A stretch of DNA of 64,000 nt from Leucobacter musarum subsp. musarum (GTDB lineage Bacteria > Actinomycetota > Actinomycetes > Actinomycetales > Microbacteriaceae). Below the pieces are notes generated by a model. The model saw only the letters and a list, made by a program, of their open reading frames with translations. It ran no database searches and had not been told where the DNA came from. The first letter of the stretch is position 1. Each line of letters starts with the position of its first letter. The position numbers were made by a program, and so were the translations under genes. The stretch spans positions 372,001-436,000 of the forward strand of contig NZ_JHBW01000087.1 in NCBI RefSeq assembly GCF_001273845.1, given 5' to 3'. Positions 1-10,358 of this stretch are shown here, one piece after another.

Positions 1-399
1 TCGCGTAGCCCGCCGCATCGCCGAGTGCCTGCACCTGCTCCACGACGCCCGCCGTGTCTTGCACGGGCAGCGTGTTGGCCATCGCGAAGACGCTCGTGAA
101 GCCGCCTGCAGCGGCCGCGCGCGTGCCCGTGAGCACCGTCTCCGACTGCTCGAACCCGGGCTCGCGCAGGTGGGTGTGCAGGTCGACCAGACCGGTGAGG
201 GCAACGAGTCCCTCCGCGTCGATGACGCGCTCGCCCGCACGGGGCTCGAGACCGCCCGCGGCCTGGGTCGCGCGCTCGACGATGACGCCACCTGCGATGC
301 GCAGATCCACCGCCGCCGCGTCGGAAACCTGCTGCCCGCGCTGCGTGAGCGCGCCAGCCAGACGGGCTCCGCGGATGAGAATTCCTGAGGTCGTGTCGG

Positions 400-403
<4 letters not shown>
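1..403 (-). CDS. pyrC: Dihydroorotase, N-terminal part (cut by window start)
   Basis: This would catalyse the reversible ring closure of carbamoyl-aspartate to dihydroorotate in pyrimidine synthesis. The visible 134 residues carry the amidohydrolase metal-binding signature [10 protein letters not shown] (HTH at residues 76-78) followed by the [12 protein letters not shown] stretch typical of dihydroorotases. The ATG at 403 overlaps the pyrB stop in an ATGA arrangement, so the two are translationally coupled. The gene runs off the left edge and no stop is visible. Family assignment is firm; activity cannot be judged because the catalytic core is missing from the window. Confidence 0.93.
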
Positions 404-2111
<1,708 letters not shown>

Positions 2112-2528
2112 TCAGGCGCCGGCGTGATCCGCGATCTTGCCGAGCACACCGTTGACGAACCGACCGGAGTCATCGGTGGAGTACTCTTTCGCGAGTTCCA
2201 CGGCTTCGTCGATCGCGACCGCTGCGGGCACCTCATCGTTATGGATGATCTCCCATGCCGCAAGACGCAGCAGTGCTCGATCGATGTGAGGCATGCGCTC
2301 AAGGGTCCATCCTTGCGCGTAGCTCACGATGAGTTCATCGATCTCGTCTCGGTGGTCGGTGACCCCGTCGACGATCTCGCGGGCGTACAACCAGGACGCT
2401 GCGCGATCGGGTTCACCCGCGGCGCGCTGCGCTTCCGCGTTCACGATCGCCGCCATGGACTCGCCGCGCAAGTCGGCCTGGTAGAGCATGTCGAGCGCGC
2501 GCTTGCGCGCCTTGGTACGTGCAGACAT
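2112..2528 (-). CDS. nusB: Transcription antitermination factor NusB
   Basis: NusB binds boxA RNA with S10 during rRNA transcription antitermination. The 138 residues match the normal all-helical NusB: the arginine-rich start MSARTKARKRALDMLYQAD, the middle stretch around WTLERMPHIDRALLRLAAWEI and the C-terminal VNGVLGKIAD. It sits 6 bases after the efp stop in the order efp-nusB-pyrR that is widely kept in actinobacteria, and a strong hairpin follows it. Confidence 0.97.
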   Translation of the reverse strand: MSARTKARKRALDMLYQADLRGESMAAIVNAEAQRAAGEPDRAASWLYAREIVDGVTDHRDEIDELIVSYAQGWTLERMPHIDRALLRLAAWEIIHNDEVPAAVAIDEAVELAKEYSTDDSGRFVNGVLGKIADHAGA

Positions 2529-2534
2529 TCAGGA

Positions 2535-3098
2535 TTAGTCGTTGACGCGGCCGAGGTAGTCACCCGTGCGGGTGTCGACCTTGACCTTCGTACCGGTCTC
2601 GAGGAACAGCGGCACCTGGATCTCGGCGCCGGTCTCGACGGTCGCGGGCTTCGTGCCACCGGTCGAGCGATCGCCCTGCAGGCCGGGCTCGGTGTAGGTC
2701 ACCTCGAGCACCACCGATGCAGGGAGCTCGATGTAGAGGGGCTCGCCCTCGTGCAGCGCGATCTGCACCTGGAGGTTCTCGAGCATGAACTTCGCAGCGT
2801 CGCCGACCACGGTGTTCGACACGGTGAGCTGGTCGTAATCGCTCTGATCCATGAAGACGAAGTCCTGGCCATCCTGGTACAGGTACTGGAAGTCGCGGCG
2901 ATCAACGTTCGCGGTTTCGATCTTTGCACCCGCGTTGTAGGTCTTGTCGATGATCTTGCCCGACACGACATTCTTCTGCTTGGTGCGCACGAAAGCGCCG
3001 CCCTTGCCCGGCTTCACGTGCTGGAACTCCACCACGCTCCACAACTGGCCGTTGTCCTTGATGACGGTACCGTTCTTGATGTCATTCGAGCTGGCCAT
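2535..3098 (-). CDS. efp: Translation elongation factor P
   Basis: EF-P relieves ribosome stalling at polyproline stretches. The 187 residues have the KOW-like N domain and two OB domains of the family. The tip loop is KPGKGGAF with lysine at residue 32; no EpmA/EpmB or EarP modification gene is visible here, in keeping with actinobacterial EF-P working without those systems (family knowledge). An ATG at 3098 is preceded by ggagaaac. A candidate -10 box TATGCT lies at 3157-3152. It leads the efp-nusB unit. Confidence 0.98.
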   Translation of the reverse strand: MASSNDIKNGTVIKDNGQLWSVVEFQHVKPGKGGAFVRTKQKNVVSGKIIDKTYNAGAKIETANVDRRDFQYLYQDGQDFVFMDQSDYDQLTVSNTVVGDAAKFMLENLQVQIALHEGEPLYIELPASVVLEVTYTEPGLQGDRSTGGTKPATVETGAEIQVPLFLETGTKVKVDTRTGDYLGRVND

Positions 3099-3216
3099 GC
3101 AGTGTTTCTCCGGATTCTGTAAAGTTCAAGCGCCCAAATACGCGCCGAACCAGCATACACGGCACCCATTTTAGACGCTCTCTACAATGCAGGGGCTGTG
3201 GCGTGCACGATTCTTC

Positions 3217-3222
3217 TAAGCT
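3217..3222 (+). promoter_or_regulatory. Candidate -10 box giving a leaderless thioesterase mRNA
   Basis: TAAGCT ends 6 bases before the ATG at 3229, the spacing expected when transcription starts at the A of the start codon. No ribosome site is visible before that ATG, which supports leaderless expression. Confidence 0.4.
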
Positions 3223-3228
3223 CGCAGC

Positions 3229-3807
3229 ATGCACATGATCTTTCGAACACTCTGGCATCAGTGGTTCGTCGGCCGGCGCGGCGAGAAACTCGGATTCGAC
3301 GGGGTCTCGCGATCCCGATTCCGCGTGTGGCCCACCGATCTCGACATCCTCCGCCACATGAACAACGGCAAGTACCTGTCGATCATGGATGTCGCACGAT
3401 TCGACCTCATCCAGCGCAACGGCGTATGGGAATTGTTCGCGCGCGAGGGCTGGTACCCGGTCGTCGTCGGCCAGACCATCTCGTACCGCAAATCTTTGAA
3501 TCCGTGGATGCGGTTCTGGATCGAATCCCGCATCCTGGGTTTCGACGAGCAGGCGGTGTACATGGAGCAGCGATTCGTGCGCCCCGACACGCAGCGACGA
3601 CCCGACATCTATGCCCGCGCAGTGGTGCGCGCGCGCATCCTCCGGCGGTCGGGCGGCGTCGTGCCGGTCGACGAGATTCTCGCAAAGAGTGGCGCCGACC
3701 CCGCCCAGCTCGTCGTGCCCGACGACGTGCTTGAGTGGGGGCGCACGACGCGACTCCCGTCGACCCGAACGGACGCGATCAGCGATTGGACCGACTCGCG
3801 GCGCTAA
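3229..3807 (+). CDS. THEM6-like hotdog acyl-CoA thioesterase family protein
   Basis: The 192 residues resemble the 4HBT_2/THEM6 branch of the hotdog thioesterases: RVWPTDLDILRHMNNGKY followed by MDVARFDL is the signature region with the conserved HMNN, and SYRKSLNP matches the next strand. Family members are thought to hydrolyse acyl-CoA, but the substrate is unknown and cannot be read from sequence. A second in-frame ATG lies two codons in. Its stop overlaps the stop of the convergent gene at 3804. It belongs to the accessory block inserted between efp and aroB. Confidence 0.8.
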   Translation: MHMIFRTLWHQWFVGRRGEKLGFDGVSRSRFRVWPTDLDILRHMNNGKYLSIMDVARFDLIQRNGVWELFAREGWYPVVVGQTISYRKSLNPWMRFWIESRILGFDEQAVYMEQRFVRPDTQRRPDIYARAVVRARILRRSGGVVPVDEILAKSGADPAQLVVPDDVLEWGRTTRLPSTRTDAISDWTDSRR

Positions 3808-4781
3808 CCCAGTGGGGTACGCGCTCCGAGGTGGGGGCCCTGATTCCCGATCTCCCGGCAGGTGATGCGGATCGCCCGCTCGCTGGCATCGTAGACGTGC
3901 CTGGCCGCGAGGCGCCCCTCGGAAAGCGGCCCCGCAAGCCAAGTGAAGCTTGCATTGTCGACGGGCGGTTCGCCCGCGGCCGCACGCATCAGCTGCAGCA
4001 TAAGCATTTCGGGGAGGGTCGCGTGCGGCCCGTGGTCGAACCCGAGTCCGAGTATCGGTGGGCGAGCTTCCGACGGCACGGCTCTGAAAGTCCAGACGGC
4101 ATCCGCGCCCGGCACCGCGGGCGAGCCCTCCGGAGCCGCGTCGAGCAACGGGAACTCCCGCTCGGCTTCCGGCCCGAACACGAGTGGTGCACCCTCCGCG
4201 GATTCGGCGTACGCCTGACCCACACCCGACTCAGCGGCACGCGTGAACCCAGCAATCCAGCGATCGCGGCCAAGACCGTGCGGGGCGGGCACCGCGAGGT
4301 ACTCCCCCGTTGCAGCGCCACCCTCGCGCCCCGCGCCACGAGTGCCACGACCCGCGCATGCCTCGTCGTCATGCGGCAGCACTCGCGCGATCTCCGCAAG
4401 ATCGACCCCTGCGGCGGCAAACGCCTCGGGCTCGGGCAACGATACGCCGAGCCAGCCAGCGGCAGTGCGCGCCGCAGCGAAGGAGCGCTCGGCGAACGCG
4501 GTTGCTGCAGCACCCGCCACGTCGGCAAACGCCGCGTGCGGCAGAAGCCTTGACGCCGCTCGATCGAGCTCGGTATCCGCCGCCGCAGCCGCAACCGCCG
4601 CTGCGTCTCGCGTGCCGTGCACGGCGAGCGCGGCATCGAGTTGGGTCGCGAGCTCCGGGAAGAGCAGTCTCGCGAGCTGCACTCCGCCCCCTCCATCGGC
4701 ACCTTCCACCGGCAGCGCTGTTGCGTCACCAGCGATAGCCATTGCTCCATCGATGCCGACCGCATCATGCTTCGCGCGCAC
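3804..4781 (-). CDS. Unknown protein of the VWA/MoxR cassette
   Basis: I do not recognise this 325-residue protein. It is alanine-rich, has no obvious signal peptide or membrane segment, and a helical N-terminal half (residues about 35-130) is followed by a more mixed C-terminal half with SFTWLAGPLSEGRLAARHVYD near residue 285 and a GNQGPHLG end. The GTG at 4781 is supported by gaggagcaagac just upstream. It lies 64 bases after the VWA gene on the same strand and is probably co-transcribed with it, so a role with the MoxR/VWA pair is likely by context only. Reading frame choice is supported by coupling and the ribosome site. Confidence 0.65.
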   Translation of the reverse strand: MRAKHDAVGIDGAMAIAGDATALPVEGADGGGGVQLARLLFPELATQLDAALAVHGTRDAAAVAAAAADTELDRAASRLLPHAAFADVAGAAATAFAERSFAAARTAAGWLGVSLPEPEAFAAAGVDLAEIARVLPHDDEACAGRGTRGAGREGGAATGEYLAVPAPHGLGRDRWIAGFTRAAESGVGQAYAESAEGAPLVFGPEAEREFPLLDAAPEGSPAVPGADAVWTFRAVPSEARPPILGLGFDHGPHATLPEMLMLQLMRAAAGEPPVDNASFTWLAGPLSEGRLAARHVYDASERAIRITCREIGNQGPHLGARTPLG

Positions 4782-4845
4782 GTCTTGCTCCTCTCACCGT
4801 CGCCACGATACCTCTGAGCGCAGCCTCATGTCGCACACGTGCACC

Positions 4846-6861
4846 TCAGCCCCGAACCCGCGACGACGCGACTTCGTCGACGACGAGTGCGCGCAGGGCG
4901 TCGGGAAGCGTCCGCACGTCGTCGATACGTCGCGCGTCGGGAGCGTAGCGCACCACCGTGTCGCCGGCGCCGAGTCCGATCGCGTGCACCCGAATGCCCG
5001 CTCGACGGAGACGTTTTGCCGCGTGCTCGGCGGCGAGCGGATCGTTGGATCCGCCGTCGGTGACCAGAATCACCACGCGACGCCGCTCGAGCGGTTCGGT
5101 GGGAAGCTGACCCGAATCGACTTCGAGCCCGAGCGTCGTGACAGCAGCGCGCAGTGCCGCGCCGTCGTTGGTCGATCCACGCGGCTCGCGCAGCGCAGCG
5201 TGCACGGCGATGCGGGCCGCATCACTCATGCCCGCAGAAAGCGGTTTGACCACTTCGACCGTCGAGTCGAACACGATCAGGGCCACCCGGATGTCGAGCT
5301 CCAGCGGCAGCCCGCCCACGCGTTCGGCTTCAGCGACGTCGCGAGCGACACCCGCGAGGCCCTCGCACATGATGAGCATGGCGTCCGAAGCGAGGGAGGC
5401 CGCGGCGCCCTGCATCGAGGCTGAGCGGTCGACGATCAGCACGTAATCGGTGCTGCCCGCGCGACGTGTGCGCCGCATGCGCAGGGTGTGATCTCGAAAA
5501 GCGCGCGGTTGCGGCGCACCGGCCCGGGCCTCGGCAACGGCACTCGCCAGGGCCTCGACGGCGAGCTCGGACCCCGTGGACCGTGGCCGTGAGCTGGGGT
5601 GTCGACGCGGCACCAACCTGTCGGCGATCACCTCCGCCCAGACCGACCGCATGCGCTCGATCTCAGCTGAGAGCGCTTCGGCCCGCGTGCGATAGGCATC
5701 GAGCGAGACTCGCGCGGCGCCACCCCCGGTTCCGGCACCGGCGTTCTCTCGGCGCTGCGTCGGCGAGGAGTCCGGTTCCGCGTCGCGCGCGCGATCTGAC
5801 GGTGCCGGCAACCTGCTGTCGAGGTGGCCCCCGCCGGGCATCGGCGTATCGAGCATCCGCTCAACGAATCCGGCGTGCTCGGCAGCGAACAGGTCTGCCC
5901 CCTCCGCCCGCTCGCGCCCCTCGCCCGCACGTGCGCGATCGTCTGTTGCGTTCGGATCCGCACCCGGGTCAGGCGTGGACTCGGCATCATCGGCCGACTG
6001 CGCACTCGCGTTTGAGTCGCCGCTTCCGGGAGCCGTCAGCCCCATGTCGGCGGGCACGTCACCGGGATGCTCCGACCCGCGAGCGTCGGCGTCCGAGTTC
6101 GCCCCATCGGCGTCCAAACCGCGCTCACGCGCGTCAAGCGCCAGCAGACGTTCGTAGCCCGGAAGCAGGAGTGCGATCGCGCGCAGGTAGCGTTGCAGTG
6201 CGGATCGACGCCGATCGGTGTTGAGCACGCGACGCACGCCGAATACTCCAGTGCTGACGTCTGGCTCGGCGTTCACCGCCTGCCATTCCGCGCCGACCTC
6301 GCGGTCGAACCCGGTGATGCCGGCCGTATCCGATACGTCGGCTGCCGCCGCAAGCACCAGGACGACCCACTGCAGATGTCGCGGAAGTGCCGACACGTCG
6401 GTCGGCAGGCTCCGTGCCAGTGCTGCGCCCAGCGCGGACCGCAGCCCCGGCATCACACCAATGAGCTCGGCAACGGCTTGCGCGCGGTGCACAGCGTCAA
6501 AGAGCGGAGTCGCATTCGGACGAAGCCGTGCGAGCGACGCCCGCCGTCGAGATCGAGGTACTTCAACGCGTTCAGCTCGGGGACCCTCCCAGAGATGCAG
6601 CAGTGCGAGCGCGACGGTCTCCCGCACCCCGTGACCCCGCGCGGCGTACCAGCCGAGACCGACGGAGAGCCCCTCGTCGGTGCGCTCCCAGCGATCGCCA
6701 TCGCTGACATCGAGGGCGATGCCGACGATCGCGCGTACGGCCTCCAACTGGGCTCGGATGTGAGCCCGCGCCTCTGCGTCGACGCCGGGAACCGCTTCGG
6801 CTGCACGCTCGGCACGCGCTGCCACAGGGGCTGCCGCAGGCGTAGCGTCCGGGTCGATCAT
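4846..6861 (-). CDS. VWA domain protein (partner of MoxR-type ATPase)
   Basis: A 671-residue protein with three parts: a helical N-terminal half (about 1-245), a low-complexity acidic linker rich in D, G, S, A and P (about 250-370), and a C-terminal von Willebrand A domain with the metal-site motif DRSAS at residues 478-482 and later LIVFDSTVEVVKPLSAGMSD and VILVTDGGSNDP. The order helical-acidic-VWA recalls CobT, NorD and CbbO, which work with MoxR-like ATPases to remodel or load metal-dependent enzymes. The neighbouring divergent gene encodes such an ATPase. The client protein is unknown. Confidence 0.85.
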   Translation of the reverse strand: MIDPDATPAAAPVAARAERAAEAVPGVDAEARAHIRAQLEAVRAIVGIALDVSDGDRWERTDEGLSVGLGWYAARGHGVRETVALALLHLWEGPRAERVEVPRSRRRASLARLRPNATPLFDAVHRAQAVAELIGVMPGLRSALGAALARSLPTDVSALPRHLQWVVLVLAAAADVSDTAGITGFDREVGAEWQAVNAEPDVSTGVFGVRRVLNTDRRRSALQRYLRAIALLLPGYERLLALDARERGLDADGANSDADARGSEHPGDVPADMGLTAPGSGDSNASAQSADDAESTPDPGADPNATDDRARAGEGRERAEGADLFAAEHAGFVERMLDTPMPGGGHLDSRLPAPSDRARDAEPDSSPTQRRENAGAGTGGGAARVSLDAYRTRAEALSAEIERMRSVWAEVIADRLVPRRHPSSRPRSTGSELAVEALASAVAEARAGAPQPRAFRDHTLRMRRTRRAGSTDYVLIVDRSASMQGAAASLASDAMLIMCEGLAGVARDVAEAERVGGLPLELDIRVALIVFDSTVEVVKPLSAGMSDAARIAVHAALREPRGSTNDGAALRAAVTTLGLEVDSGQLPTEPLERRRVVILVTDGGSNDPLAAEHAAKRLRRAGIRVHAIGLGAGDTVVRYAPDARRIDDVRTLPDALRALVVDEVASSRVRG

Positions 6862-6902
6862 GTCGCCACCCTATCGCCGGGCTCCGACATTCGCGCCCGT
6901 GG

Positions 6903-6908
6903 TAGCGT
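6903..6908 (+). promoter_or_regulatory. Candidate -10 box of the MoxR gene
   Basis: TAGCGT ends 7 bases before the ATG at 6916, which fits a leaderless mRNA. It sits in the 54-base gap between the divergent VWA and MoxR genes. Confidence 0.4.
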
Positions 6909-6915
6909 GACGCTC

Positions 6916-8427
6916 ATGTCGCCGTTCGTCACCGATCCCGTCGTGCTCGAGGCGGCGGAGCTTCGCGCCGAACGCCGTCGCATTCTGCGCGCGCTCGCCC
7001 CCATCGACACCGGCGCGCACCTCGCAGACGTCGACTCGCAACGCGTCGAACTCGAGCACGACCTCGCCGCCACGGAGGGCGACCTGGCGGCGCTGCTGCA
7101 GCACCCCGATCACGGTGCTCGGATCGACCGCGCGCTCGACGAACGGGCGGCGACGCTTCGACTGGCCGCCCACGCGCGCGTCGATGCCCGCCGCAGCGAG
7201 CGCCTGGACGCCGACGCCGACGCCATCCTCGCGAGCGCCTCGCACCCGGCTCATTCCGGTGGCGCCCGTGAGATCACGCGCGGCGAGTCGATTCGCATCG
7301 CCGCCCTCCGCAGCGCGGCGCGAGACCTGCGCGAGGGCCGCCAGCCACACGCTCCAGGCACCGAGGCCCCGGCAGCGTCCAACAATTGGCGATCCGGCGT
7401 CACCACCGAGCAGCGACGCGACGCGGTCCTCGATGCACTCGGCGCCGTGCGCATCCGCGAGGCGCGCGTCCAACTGCGGGACGGCCTGCTGCGCACCTCC
7501 CAGATGCGCGGCATCATCTCGGAGGCGCTCCCCGGGCTGCGGCTCGGTGATCCGGTGCTGCTCATCGGTGAGACCGGCGGCGCGAAAACCGCGCTCGCCG
7601 AATACCTCTCCCGCCACGGACTCGGTCGCGAACCCGAACTCGTGTCGGGCTACGGCGACATCACGAGTGCACAGGTCATCGGTACGCACGAGCTCCGGGC
7701 GGAAGACGGTGCCACCGTCACCGTGTTTACGCCCGGGCCACTTGTGCGGGCCATGACAGAGGGCCGGCCGGTCATTCTGGACGAGGTCAACGCCATGCCC
7801 GCCGAGTTCTTGAAGCGCCTCAATCGCATCCTGCAGCTGCGCCCCGGCGACTACCTCGACGTGCAAGAGGACGCGGGCCGGCGCGTCGAGATCGCTCCGG
7901 GCTTCGCCATCATCGCGACCGCGAACGAGCAGACCCCGCACCGCTATCGCGGCCTCGACCGGCTGAGCGCAGAGCTCGTCAACCGATTCGGCGCCCACGC
8001 CTACCGCGTGCACTACCCCGACTCGGGCAACGACTACGCCGACTTCCCTGCGGAGAATGCCCTGCTCGCGGTCGCGTCGGTGGCAGACCAGCACGGCCGA
8101 CTCCCCAGCCACGTACCTGTCGACGCGCTGACCCGCGTCGCCCGCGCCGCGTTCATCAGCCAGCAGGTGTTCGCCGGAGCTCACGGCACCGGGTTCTCCG
8201 AATACGTCAGCTCCGAGCGCAGCATCGACGGTCGGCCCGGTCTCGAGGAGACGGTGCTGGCGCCCCGAACGCTGGTCGCGATCCTGCGCAAGGTGGCCGG
8301 CAGCGCCGGAGCGATTTCCCTCGAGCGCGCCCTCACCCGCTTCGTCGAGGGCACGATGCACCGCGAAGACCGGCGCGTGCTCGCACTGATCCTCGAGGGG
8401 CAGGGATTCCGCCTCGGCGGCCTGTGA
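6916..8427 (+). CDS. MoxR/AAA_5-type ATPase
   Basis: A 503-residue protein. Residues 1 to about 200 are helical and charged, with no domain I recognise; the AAA+ module follows, with Walker A GETGGAKT (218-225), Walker B VILDE (286-290) and sensor-1 ATANE (334-338). The sequence between them (GTHELRAEDGATVTVFTPGPL) resembles AAA_5/MoxR and midasin-like ATPases rather than magnesium chelatase. Such ATPases pair with VWA proteins to remodel clients, and a VWA gene lies divergently 54 bases away. I chose the ATG at 6916; the frame is open far upstream, but that part overlaps the VWA gene. Confidence 0.88.
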   Translation: MSPFVTDPVVLEAAELRAERRRILRALAPIDTGAHLADVDSQRVELEHDLAATEGDLAALLQHPDHGARIDRALDERAATLRLAAHARVDARRSERLDADADAILASASHPAHSGGAREITRGESIRIAALRSAARDLREGRQPHAPGTEAPAASNNWRSGVTTEQRRDAVLDALGAVRIREARVQLRDGLLRTSQMRGIISEALPGLRLGDPVLLIGETGGAKTALAEYLSRHGLGREPELVSGYGDITSAQVIGTHELRAEDGATVTVFTPGPLVRAMTEGRPVILDEVNAMPAEFLKRLNRILQLRPGDYLDVQEDAGRRVEIAPGFAIIATANEQTPHRYRGLDRLSAELVNRFGAHAYRVHYPDSGNDYADFPAENALLAVASVADQHGRLPSHVPVDALTRVARAAFISQQVFAGAHGTGFSEYVSSERSIDGRPGLEETVLAPRTLVAILRKVAGSAGAISLERALTRFVEGTMHREDRRVLALILEGQGFRLGGL

Positions 8428-8453
8428 GCCGAAGCTGCCGGATCGCCTTCGCG

Positions 8454-9554
8454 CTAGTTCGCGATCTCCTGGTACGCGAAATGCAGCATCGACTCGTCCA
8501 CGCCGGCGAGCACCCGCGGCTTGCCGATCTCGTCGAGCACGATGAATCGAAGCATGCCCGCACGCGCTTTCTTGTCGCGCTGCATCGCGGCGAGCAGCCC
8601 CGGCCAGCGGCCAGCGGGGTACGCGAGCGGCAGCGTGAGCGACGACAGGATGCGCCGGTGCCGGTCGACCGCTTCGTCTGACAACGCGCCCGCCATCCGT
8701 CCGAGTTCGGCAGCGTACATCATGCCGATCGAAATCGCGACGCCGTGCCGCCATTGGTAACGCTCAGCGTGCTCGATCGCGTGGCCGAGGGTGTGCCCGT
8801 AGTTCAGGATCTCTCGGAGCCCGCCCTCCTTGAAATCTTCGGAGACGACCCGGGCCTTGACCCCGATCGACAACTCGACGACGCGCTGGAACTCGGGAGT
8901 CGACGGGTCGGTCGCCCGGTCGACGTCACGCTCGAGGATGTCGAGGATCTCGGGCTCGGCAATGAACCCGCACTTCGCGATCTCGGCGAAACCGGCAAGG
9001 ATCTCATTGCGCGGCAGCGTGTCGAGCAGCTCCAAGTCGCAGATGACCGCGGCGGGCGCGTAGAAGCTGCCGACGAGGTTCTTTCCCTCAGTGGTGTTGA
9101 TGCCGGTCTTGCCCCCGACGGAGGCATCGACCATGCCGAGCACGGTCGTGGGAATCTGCACCAGGCGCACGCCCCGCAGCCAGGTCGCCGCAACGAACCC
9201 GGCGAGGTCGGTCACCGCGCCACCACCGAGGCCGATCACGGCATCGGTACGCGTGAAGTCGGACTGTCCCAAGATCTGCCAGCAGAATGCAGCCACTTCG
9301 ACGCGCTTCGCCGATTCGGCATCGGGCACTTCCGCGAGCAACACCTGGGTGTAGCGCCCCTGAAGCGACTCACGGAGGTCATTGGCAATCTTGCCCACGG
9401 TCGGCGTATGCACGATCAAGACCTTCGCCACGCGGTCACCGAGCGCCTCGGGCACGCGCTCGAGCAGCCCACGACCCACGGTCACCGTGTACGACGTCTC
9501 CCCTGTGACCTGAATCTCTGTCACCTGCGTGTCGCTCTGCGCGGCCTCGGTCAT
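8454..9554 (-). CDS. aroB: 3-dehydroquinate synthase
   Basis: AroB converts DAHP to 3-dehydroquinate, using NAD and zinc, in the second shikimate step. The 366 residues hold the NAD/substrate motifs GLGGGAVTDLAGFVAATW and VDASVGGKTGIN, and the metal-site region LNYGHTLGHAIEH. I chose the ATG at 9554 because it overlaps the aroK stop (ATGA) and begins directly before the family start; the frame is open upstream inside aroK without likeness to AroB. It closes the aroC-aroK-aroB run. Confidence 0.97.
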   Translation of the reverse strand: MTEAAQSDTQVTEIQVTGETSYTVTVGRGLLERVPEALGDRVAKVLIVHTPTVGKIANDLRESLQGRYTQVLLAEVPDAESAKRVEVAAFCWQILGQSDFTRTDAVIGLGGGAVTDLAGFVAATWLRGVRLVQIPTTVLGMVDASVGGKTGINTTEGKNLVGSFYAPAAVICDLELLDTLPRNEILAGFAEIAKCGFIAEPEILDILERDVDRATDPSTPEFQRVVELSIGVKARVVSEDFKEGGLREILNYGHTLGHAIEHAERYQWRHGVAISIGMMYAAELGRMAGALSDEAVDRHRRILSSLTLPLAYPAGRWPGLLAAMQRDKKARAGMLRFIVLDEIGKPRVLAGVDESMLHFAYQEIAN

Positions 9555-10345
9555 TCGTGTTCCTCCGTGGATACTGATCGGTCGGTGCGTTGCGGGCGCT
9601 GGCTTCGGCCGTTGCCGCGAGCCCACTGCGCGACGCGGCGCACCAGTTGTTCCTGCGTCGCACGGTCGGTGCGGTAGGTGACATCGGCCACCTCTTCGTA
9701 GAGCGGGCGCCGCTCCTTCAGAATGCGCCCCCACGCCTCCGGATCGTCGCGCAACAGGGGTCGACGCGACAGATTTGCCGTGCGCAGCACGGCTTCCTGC
9801 GTCGTCATCAGCAGCACGACCGGGTGCGAGTTCAACAGTTCTCGGGTCCGCTCCGACAGCACCGCACCGCCGCCGAGGGCGACAATGCGGCATCCTTCAG
9901 CAGCGAGTTCCTCCGCGATGACCTCGGCTTCAATGCGCCGAAACTCGGGTTCGCCGTGTGCCGCAAAGAACTCGGTAATCACACCGTGTCGACGCACGAA
10001 CACGGCATCAGTGTCGACGAACGGCACGCCCAGCTCACGAGCGACGCGCTTGCCGAGACTGGTCTTGCCCGCGGCCATAGGACCAACGAACACGATCGCA
10101 CGATCCGGAAGTCGTGCCCCCGGCTTCCGTCGCCGGCGTCGTCGATTGCGCGAGCGCGCGGGAGCGGCTCCGGCGGCAACACTCTCGGCCTTCGCTCGAT
10201 CAGACCGCGGTTCTCCGCGGTCTGTCTCCGCAGCCGCTGCCGCCTCGGCTGCAGTGATGATCTGCAACGGGCTCGTGGGAGGCGATGGCTTCGGGCGATG
10301 CGCCGGTGGCCCGGCATCGCGCGCGATGCGCCGATGCGCGCTCAT
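9551..10345 (-). CDS. aroK: Shikimate kinase with long N-terminal extension
   Basis: The kinase part (from about residue 82) phosphorylates shikimate: Walker A GPMAAGKT at 88-95, VDTDAVF soon after, EFRRIEAEVI and the GGGAVLS loop. A low-complexity leader of about 80 residues precedes it, ending in an arginine run (RSRNRRRRRRK), so the protein is 264 residues instead of the usual 170 or so. I chose the ATG at 10345, 13 bases after the aroC stop; an alternative start at 10402 would overlap aroC. A start closer to the kinase domain cannot be excluded. Its stop overlaps the aroB start. Confidence 0.9.
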   Translation of the reverse strand: MSAHRRIARDAGPPAHRPKPSPPTSPLQIITAAEAAAAAETDRGEPRSDRAKAESVAAGAAPARSRNRRRRRRKPGARLPDRAIVFVGPMAAGKTSLGKRVARELGVPFVDTDAVFVRRHGVITEFFAAHGEPEFRRIEAEVIAEELAAEGCRIVALGGGAVLSERTRELLNSHPVVLLMTTQEAVLRTANLSRRPLLRDDPEAWGRILKERRPLYEEVADVTYRTDRATQEQLVRRVAQWARGNGRSQRPQRTDRSVSTEEHE

Positions 10346-10358
10346 CGCGCTCGACCGC

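Noticed and set aside
4243..5424. A 393-codon plus-strand frame over the unknown protein and the VWA gene
   Set aside because: It lies across two better-supported minus-strand genes and is rich in arginine and serine, as shadow frames of this GC content are.
8428..8453. Terminator between the MoxR gene and aroB
   Set aside because: Only a short weak stem (cgaag/cttcg) is visible in 26 bases.
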